This document shows, piece after piece, positions 25,901 through 34,900 of a stretch of DNA of 64,000 nucleotides. A model generated the notes under the pieces. The model was not told the origin of the DNA. It searched no databases and saw only the letters and a program-made list of their open reading frames with translations. How positions within the stretch are numbered: position 1 is the stretch's first letter; each line of letters opens with the position of its first letter. This DNA is from Aptenodytes patagonicus (lineage: Eukaryota; Chordata; Aves; Sphenisciformes; Spheniscidae). The stretch lies in NCBI RefSeq assembly GCF_965638725.1, contig NC_134963.1, positions 12,676,501 through 12,740,500 of the forward strand, given 5' to 3'. Position numbers and translations under genes: made by a program.

Positions 25901-28900
25901 GTTTCTTGCTCCTCCTTGTACTAACCACTGCCCAAGAGTGAAGGCAGTAGAACAGCCTCCTCTTAGATCCCCTCAATACCTTCTTCACTGCATGGCCTGG
26001 GAAGGAGCTGCAAAAAGGTCCACAGGCCCTCCAAAGCAAGAAGCTGCGGTAGCAGATACTGGAAGACACCCCTTGAACCCAGGGCAGACTGAGAGAGGGA
26101 CAGAGGGGATGGGGAAGCTCTGGCCTGGAAGACCTCCATAGCAGAGCCTACCCCTGGTGGGCTGGGAAGCAAAACTGTTCCTGAGCTGGGCCTGTCTCCT
26201 GCTGTCCCAGTTTGAGGACCCCTGATGCTGGGGAAATATACAGTCACTCCTTGGGGGCTGTGCCAGCCCTGGGCCTCTCAGCGGGGGACTTTGCAGGAGT
26301 ATGCCGAAAATCCCAGCTCCTCTCAAGGCTGCCATCTTTAGCTCTATTTCTCTTTCCCCTCTTAAAGCATCTATTGGGAGGCTGATCTACCCTCGGCCAA
26401 AGCGCCGGTCGTTAATAATGTCCTCTGTCAGCTGGAGCCATTCCCCAGGCTCCTTGTTTATTGACGAACTGCTTGTCTCCCTTGAGCAGAAGCTGCCAAC
26501 GCAGCGAGCAAGGCGCCTGGGCTCCTTCCCGAGACAAACGACTCCAATTCCAGAGCAGAGAAGAGAGAAAATCGCCTCCTTGGTGCTAATGAATCTCCCC
26601 TTGACAGGCAGCGCGGAGGCCAGGAATGCCCTGCAATTCAGAAGTGCCCATCTCCAGCATCCTCCCCGAGAGAGGGAACGGAGCAAGGGAGTCAGGTGTC
26701 TCCTGGCAGGACAATCCATCACAGCCCCCAGACTGCCACGGGACAGCTTTGGAAGACAGCCGTTGAGCATGTCTTACAGAGCTCTAAAAACCTCTCAACA
26801 AAAGCTGAGATGGTCACCCTCTAAATATTAGCTTGTATCAGAGCATTCGGAGTCAGCCACCGTGACATGCTGCCGCGTTTGCCTGCTCTCTTGCTTTTCT
26901 TCCCTGCAGTTGCAGGCAGCTGTAGGAAATGGGCAGGGCAGAATGAGAGGGCTGAGACCTGTTGGCAGGGAATTCACAATCCAGGAAGGGAAGAGGTGAT
27001 GGGAGCCCACTTGCACCAGGTTTGCAGCACAGTCACAGTCCTTCGACTCTGCAAGAACTCTGGCAGAGCTGCAAGGGGCCCAAGAGACGCGATCGTAAAC
27101 AATTTTCTTATCTCCTTATTTACCCTGAATCTCTTAAGAGCAATTGGGCAGCACATCACAATCTAGCAGACAGACCCTGCTGACCTCTGAGGAGGAAAAT
27201 CACTCTCTACATTGGGATCTCGTTCCCATCACCACCACGGGCAGCTTAGAGATAGGCAGGAAAGTGGAGCTGGCAGAAAGGTCATTAGAAGATTAGGTTA
27301 GAAGGAACATATTTTCTCCCTTCCTCCAACTGAGGCTGCTGTAAGAGAACAGGATGCTGAGAATAAGTGTGTCAAAAACATTTGTGTGTAGGTGCTGATC
27401 TGTGGGTATGCCTATATCTGGGGTAGTCAGTATGCGTGTGGGAGGGCTGCACATGCATGTATACTGGTTTTCCCACACTGTTCTTTGTGGCAATCACACT
27501 GTTCTTTTAAGGTCTGGGGCTTTGTTGCAAACTTTCTAAAAATCGGTAGGAACTTTGTGAAATGCGAGTCTTGCCTATGTGCCCGCATCCCTTCCTCTCC
27601 CCTGAGGTCCAAGGTGGAGAGCAGTGGATGCGGTTTGGCACAGAGCGAGGTCTCAGCTCACGGGAAAGAAGCGTTTGGCATATTGACTGACCTGAGCACA
27701 GAGCAGGGAGAGGCTGGGTGACTTGGCATTGAACAGGGAATAATTTAGGTGGTTTAATGTGTCTGGATTCTTTAAAAAGCAGCACTGCTGTGCTTCGGGC
27801 TAGTACCTTTGGCAGAAATGTTCATTCCATAAGAAAATGTTGGATCCCACCATAGCTAATCACTTGGTAGCTGCCAGAAACTTTATACAGTGGCAGCAAA
27901 TACCCAACAGCCACAACAGAAAGAACAAAAGTCAATCCAAAACTTGGGATTGCTTATCAGACTGTAGCTTTGCTTGGCAAAAATTTCCAGTGGAAGTATG
28001 GATTTGTACAGGGAGACTGTGCAGATGTCAGGCCCGTTTCAGTGCACAGTCTTTCACTTGGTGGAACATTGTATCAGATGGTTGTTCTTAACACAACACA
28101 AACACTGCAACAGGGCAATGTTGGTAGGTAGGGGGGTTAATCTCTGAGGGGAGTATACAGTAAAGCAGGGAAAACTCATTCCTAGCATCCTTTCACTGAA
28201 GTCCATAGTTTTACCTAAGAGCCCACTGCATGCTTCGAAGATTTAGTATTTTAAAATACGCCACCTTACTTAATTTATCCTAACAGGGCAAGAATTTTTG
28301 GTCTATTTTTTCCTATCACAGAGTGGAGAATGCACATATTGATTAGTAGCTTTCAAATCTGCTCCCAACCACCCTTTAGCTGGTGGCTATAGATGTGTAT
28401 TTTACAAGAAACAACCCAGTCTTGTTTACTGGATGACCTCAGATGAGCCTAAGCATTTGGAATTGTTAACATGCTCCCATTGCCAGTGCTGTCAAGGGCT
28501 TCATTTCAAAGCTCCCGACTGCTGGAACATGCCCTGGCACTCCGAACTTCTGCAACTGGCTTCCCTCTCTTCTTCTGTGTCAGGTTCCCAAGTGCTTTTG
28601 CTGCACATTGAGTGGTGTCTTCTAACCTCAAATGAACCTTGCATTGTTCCATATTCCAGTCAGACAAGTACAGGTCCATCTCAAGGGGAGGCACCAGCAG
28701 GTATTGGTGGATGCAGTCCAGATCCTCATCTGGGGGGAGGAATATTTCTGCAGAGAGTTTGGGAACTTTCTTTACTGTCAGCTCTTCCAGGAAGAAAGTG
28801 TTGCTGACTCATGCTGTGCATATTCTCCTCCATTAGAGCAATTGGATCATACTCAATCACAAACAACAGAAAGGTTATTAAAAAGACCAAGGATATTTTC

Positions 28901-31900
28901 CATCCCTCTCAAGGTAACAAAGCCTGGACTGTCAACTTCAGTTTAGAACAGCTTTGTCTGTAATTAGCTGGCTTTATTCTGTGTTAGATGAAAAGAGATG
29001 GGAATGTGCCATCTCCTGACACCTTCCATGCAGATCTGGTCCACATATTTTGCACTAGCCCAACTTCCAAGTCCCTGCACAGGAGATGTGTTGGCCAGAG
29101 CACAATGTGTTGTGGATATTTTCTGCTTTCAAGATCATCAATGGGCTCCAAAAAGACAAGTACAAGCTTGACAGCCCAGAAGCTGCTGTGACAATTTGCC
29201 ATGTACAAAGATTGTTTAAAACAAACCTTTCACGGTCCCTTCCCTTTGCTCAGGAATATGAGAATTGTGAATCACTCTCTGTCTGTCCGGGACTACTGCA
29301 AAAGCAGCTAATTCTGCCCTGGCTCCCTCACCTCTTTCAAAGTAAAAGGGACATGGGGTCAGTGTTTGGCTGACACACTGAAGTGCTACAGAAAGCACAG
29401 CGGATCATTAGGTGAGCAGAGGCCTGGGAACCAATACGAACCAAATACTCCAACCCTGCAGCATTACATGATATACGCCACTATAAAACTGAGGTCTGCC
29501 TCACTTCTATTTTGAGTAAGGATCTGACAGCACCTTTAGAAGGATCAAACTGTATATCCCAGTATGAGATCTCTGGCTATATCTCAACACAGCTGGTCAC
29601 AAACTACCTAAACCCTTTTTGCGTTACTTCAGCAGAACACAGGGTGTTGCTGGCAGTTTTCTACTTCCTGCCTTCAACCGTTGTGACATGATGCCTCACA
29701 ACATTACACGGTTGCCTGCTTCCTTCCAAGCGCAGAGAATGTATTTCATCTGTGTGGGATGAAGTAATGCTATGTATTCTTTCCAAAGATGGCTGCAAGG
29801 TGCAAAGTACTCTAGGGGAGGAACGGGTGGAAGAAATATTAGAATATTGCTAATGACTTCATTCATACAGAGTATTGAGTTCATGGTCTTATGCTGGTGC
29901 AGAAAGCTGCTAAAAAACTAAATATGACCATACAAGCTACGACAGCTGTTTGTCTTTATTTCTAAGTGGGGCATTTGATTGAAATTGGAGGATTACTCAA
30001 GTTCATGGGCACTGCTGTTGCTCTCTAAGGTCACAGGAATGTCAGAGGATTATTGAAAGGGAGCCCAAAGTTAGCTAGGCATCTTTTACTGGATGCACAC
30101 CATATAGCTGCTTGTTATTGGAAATCAATACCACTCATGGACTCATCAGGGAAAAACGGTTACTGAAGCTGCGATGCTACAAAAAACCACAGCTAATTCA
30201 GCTGACAAACCTGCAGCCCAGCCACTACATCTAAAGCTAAACTCTTCCCTGACACTTTGTTCAAACCCAATACTGTATGAAACAAAAATCAAGGCGGTAT
30301 AGGTTGATGGAATGCACAGTGGACTAATTTAAATGACGATTAATTTATTATTGAAAGATTTTCTTCTCTCAAAAGATAAGCTGAATCTAATCAGAAGGTT
30401 TGTGTATTTCAGTGCATTAGATCATGCTGCTGTATATTTCATGAACAGAATATTTAATGAATGTTCTTTTAGCTTGGTTTTATTTTGATGTCTTTCCATA
30501 TCCTTTTAAAACAGTTTGTTTAAAAAGTAGATCACTGACAAAGATTAATGTTTGCTGGCAGACCCACTGCAGGCAGGAAGCTTATCCATTGCCCCTCAGT
30601 GATTCTGTATGTCTGGCTCCCAACCCTCAAGCTCTTTACAAGCAATAAATATGATAAATTTTTCTCCAAGCTGAGCAAGAGAGGAGCTGAGTGGATGTGC
30701 TCAAGTGGAACAGTGTTTTTCTGTGTCTATGTCCATTACATATAGAAAACACGTGAGACGTACCTTTGAAGGTATGGCGGGTGTCAGCAGGCAGGGCTGT
30801 ACGCATACGCTGATCGTTTTTAAGCACAGGAATGCATACTCATGTACAGAGATGGTTGCATAGCCACAGAGAAGACTTAGCAGAGGCTGCACGTGTACGG
30901 GCTGTGTGTATACAGACAAGACATGTACACGAAGGCTTTTTATGTCAGGCTACATGCATGGACATGGGCTGTGCCAACACATGCAGGGATGGAAGCAAGG
31001 AGGCTGTACAAGCCCCACGCAGGTACCCGGACCCCTGCGAATACACGCCGGGCGATGAGGGGGACGCCCGGACCGGCTCTCGCCTACATCACAGGAACCA
31101 CGGGGCTCTCACCGGGCGGCCCGGGGACCGGGCAGAGGCCAAGCTCCGGCGGCACGGGCAGGCCCGGGGTGCCCAGGGGGCGCCGGGTCTGTGCCGAGCC
31201 GGGCCCGCCGGCCGGGGAAGGGGTCCCGCGGCAGGAGCCGGCCGCGCCACGCAGCGCCGCCCGCAGCAGGGGGCGCCCTGGGGCCTCCGAGCGCGGCGGG
31301 CCGGGCCGGGGCCGGGGCCGGGGCCGGGGCCGGGGCCGCACCAGGCGGAGCCGCTGCTGCTCCGCTGTCCCGGGGGAGCCCCGCGGGAGGGTCCCCCGCG
31401 CCCCGCGGCGGAGAGCAGGGGTGTGCACTGCCGCCCTCAGCGGCGTTTCCCGGCGAGCCCCGGCGGGCCCGGCCGTCTCAGCACCCGGCCGGGCACGGCT
31501 GCAGCTCGGGGCGTACCACCGGCTGCAGGGGTGTCCCCTGCGGCCCCGGGGACGCCCTTCCCTCTCCGCGCCCTTTGAGGGCCCTTTTGGGTCCGGAACA
31601 AGCCTTCAGAGATGCAGTAAAAAGAGGAGAAAAAGTCGGGGTAGGATACGGTGTTTCTTCTGGTTTTTTTTCCCTCCCAACCTGTGCACCCACGCTCTGT
31701 ACCAGCGAGCTAAGGGATCAGCATCACTACAGCGGTTGGTCATCTTGAGCCAGAAGAAATCTGTTCACCCCAAATTACTGTGCCGATTTAACATGGTAAA
31801 TGAGTAGCTGTTAGAGAGTGTCCTCCGTTTGCCACGAGCCCGGACATGCCACTGTTTCACCTGCCTTACAGCACAGTACAACACAGCACGCGAGCACCTG

Positions 31901-34900
31901 CAAACCCAGACCTTTCACCTTCACCTTTGCCATCCCACAGCGCGACACCTGAAAGTTTCTGTCGCTGGCATCACCACTCCAGCACAGCCCAATGCACTGC
32001 AGCCTCCCTCACTAATACACCGGGGCAACTGAAAACTTCCATTACTGAGCCATTAACTACTCTCCCTTGGCTGGGCTGGCCAGGGCTCCCCAGCTCTCTG
32101 TTGGCGGAGCTCCAAGCGTGGTCCTGATGTTGCGACTGCTCTTGGGCAAAACTCCCATTAGAATTAGCTGAAGCCGAAGCCATTGGAGGGAACAAGGTCA
32201 TCCCGCAGATGAGGAGACCAGAAGGGTGAGAGGCTGGACAAGGCACTTTTTCCCTACCCACTCCCAGCTGGTTTAGAGGAGAATGTTCTTGACACCTGCT
32301 TGCCACACAGACAGCCCGTGGACACATCCTGCCCCAAAACTGGGCCACTTCTGTCATCCTGGTTTGCTGTAAGGTGCATTAAGACCTGTTAAGAAGAACT
32401 AACGCCCAGGAGTAAAGGAAGATGGAGCAGGACAAGAAAAGGAAAATGATACAGGAAATGCAGAAAGATTCCGTCCCTGTTTTAATGGTAATGTGGACGC
32501 TGACAATAAAGCAGGAATGGGAGACGGTGCAGATAGGAGAGGCTTTTAACTCCCTGTGCAAGCAGAAATACAAAAGCCCCTTTGGCCACAGTGCTAACAG
32601 CAGAAGCCTGTAAATATTTAATGATTCCCTACGGCATTGCTTGACCCTCTGATCCCCATGCTACCAGAGGCAATTGACAGAAAACTGTTGGGGAATCACT
32701 TCACTGAAAAATTTAACGGTCAGGCAGGGTGTGAAAGCTAAACTGCTCTGAAAACGGTCAGGTCTCACATGGCAGGATCACTTGCAAATTAATATTGCAT
32801 AGCAAAGGCCCGGAAAAAGCTCTTCTTAAAGGTGCCAGCTAGGCCAACGCTGTGGCACAGGAGGAATGAAGCAAGGAGAACTGGCGGGTTTCTGTGCTGC
32901 AGTACCTGTACAGTGCTGTGCCGCAAGCCCAGTGCCAAGCTGCCGCATCCCCGCTGCCCCGGGAGTCCTGCTGCCACAAAACTGTTGCATCGTGGTCCCT
33001 GCTGCCACCGCACTGCTGTCCCAGCCTCTGTGCTGCTGTTGCTACTGTTGCCACATTAATAAACTCTGTCCTGAGGCCAGGCTGCCACCTCACTGCCATC
33101 CCGGCTGCTGAGGGAATCACTGCTCCTCTGCTGTTATGGATGTGTGACTGCTCAATACTGCACTGTTGCTAAACTGTGTCCTGTAGCCACACTATAGGCG
33201 CTATAGGACCGTCATGCTGTACTGCTCTGCATGCTCCTTTTTGCTCCACGACACTCCTTTACCACTTGGGCACTCCAACACTATCCTGCTACCAGGCCAA
33301 AATTTTATGAAACGCCCTCCCCACACTCCCTTTTCTCTCCACTTTCCCACTTTGCTGCATTATCACACATGCATCTCTTGCCAACTGCACCCGTGAGTCA
33401 CTGCACTGCTCTCACACTGCACTGAGCTACCGCTGCTGCAGGGCCACTTTAAAACACTGCTGCCCCACTACCACATGCGTAATTTAACCAGCCCGTACTC
33501 ACACTGCACTTCTGTCACCATGTCAGTCTGTGGCGTTGCCCTCGTGCTAACTCACAGCCATGCTTCCAAAACTGCGGCACGGTGGTAACATCTCACTCGC
33601 TGTCTTCTGGTACAACGGGATGGTGCTGTCAGATCAGCACAGCCCTTTGCTAATATCACACCAGAAGTAATCGCTGCTGTATAGAATAGCTCCTGTCTGG
33701 AATATTGTATTACTACATTATTAGACTGCTAAACTCCTCTGTCAGGCTACAACACTACACAATTGTCACACCTGTGCACTGCCAAACTCCTACCACATGG
33801 CACCAGTATCACATCTCTCTTCTGCCACAGGATTGCGTTACCACACCACCGTGTTGTCAGTGCTGTGTTCTCCAGGCACTCGGTGCTGTGCAGCACTGCA
33901 TGCTAACCCGCTATAAACTCCACAGCAGAGTGCTTTTCTGCAGCTGCCTTGCCGATCCAGTGTGCAAACATGTCATTAGACTAAGATGACATCCTGGCTT
34001 ATACCAATATATCATTACACTACCCTACATTTGTTAATTCATATACCACTCAATTACAAAATGGTAAAATTCCCTAAAAGAGTATTATATTACTTTATTA
34101 TATTAGAACATCACTGCACCAATATAGCATGAGCCTAATTAATAAAATATCACTGCATCCTGTATCCTGGCAGTATCTTAGCATTCTCCTGGAGTACACA
34201 CCCACAGTGCACTATATTGCTGTGTTGGTTATATAAACACGGCACTTCTGCCTTCACTCCGTCTTTTTTTCTGCACAGCTACAAACCTGCCTCCCTCAGA
34301 CACAACCCTGTAGTCCTGGGCTGCTCCTTTTTGCTGTTACTGCAATAATTACATCCTCTGTGAAGTCATCCCTGCAATCTTTTCTGCGCATCTGATTGTA
34401 CCACTATAGTGTCTGCATCTGTGACCACATCACTGCACCACAGTGGAACAACAGGGTGATATTCCACATCTGTAGAGCTGGGACAAGATATACTGGTGCC
34501 GCTGGACCACAGTGCTCTGCTGCTGCAGATATGCATCACTGTGCTCCTCTCCTTCTATGTACTGCAAAATTACTGTTTAAACTGTTTCACAGTGGGCTCT
34601 GTGGGCTGGAGAGAAGTTCTTGTATTAAATAAATTGTCTGCTGAGCTGTTGCTCTCTTCTAATTACAATGTGGAGCAGACTGATGTTACAGCACCTGCAG
34701 CCTTATACTGCAATCCTGGACATTTCTGTACCTGTGACCCTGCCTCAACCCAGGCTGCCGCTTCGGCTTCTGCAGGTTTAAGTCCTTGCCTGTCTCAAAA
34801 CATTACTCACATTTTTACACAATGCTTAGCATTTGTTTCTTCACTCACAGAAATCCATCATCCAGTTCCATGACAGAATTTCCACAGTTCTTATCCTTGG

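Larger units (their letters stand above)
31020..31570. promoter_or_regulatory. Orphan CpG island inside CABP1
   Basis: An abrupt 550-bp CpG-dense block with no assigned exon, midway between the two CABP1 promoters. It has two CTCF-like motifs in the same orientation and a GGGGCC hexanucleotide tract. It keeps long open frames in several reading frames on both strands, as expected of very GC-rich DNA. A minus-strand GTGAGA donor (complement at 31107-31112) is present, but I cannot define an exon in frame with the microexon. It could be an alternative promoter, a noncoding-RNA promoter or an insulator. Confidence 0.7.

Noticed and set aside
31084-31428. Minus-strand frame in the 31-kb island as an alternative CABP1 first exon
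   Set aside because: Its GTGAGA donor would leave this frame in phase 1, and joining to the microexon gives an immediate stop; the phase-0 frame has no long open stretch.
30893-31807. 304-codon plus-strand open frame and overlapping frames over the 31-kb island
   Set aside because: Composition is Gly/Arg/Pro/Ala repeats driven by GC content; long frames occur on both strands at once; no homology or splice context was recognised.
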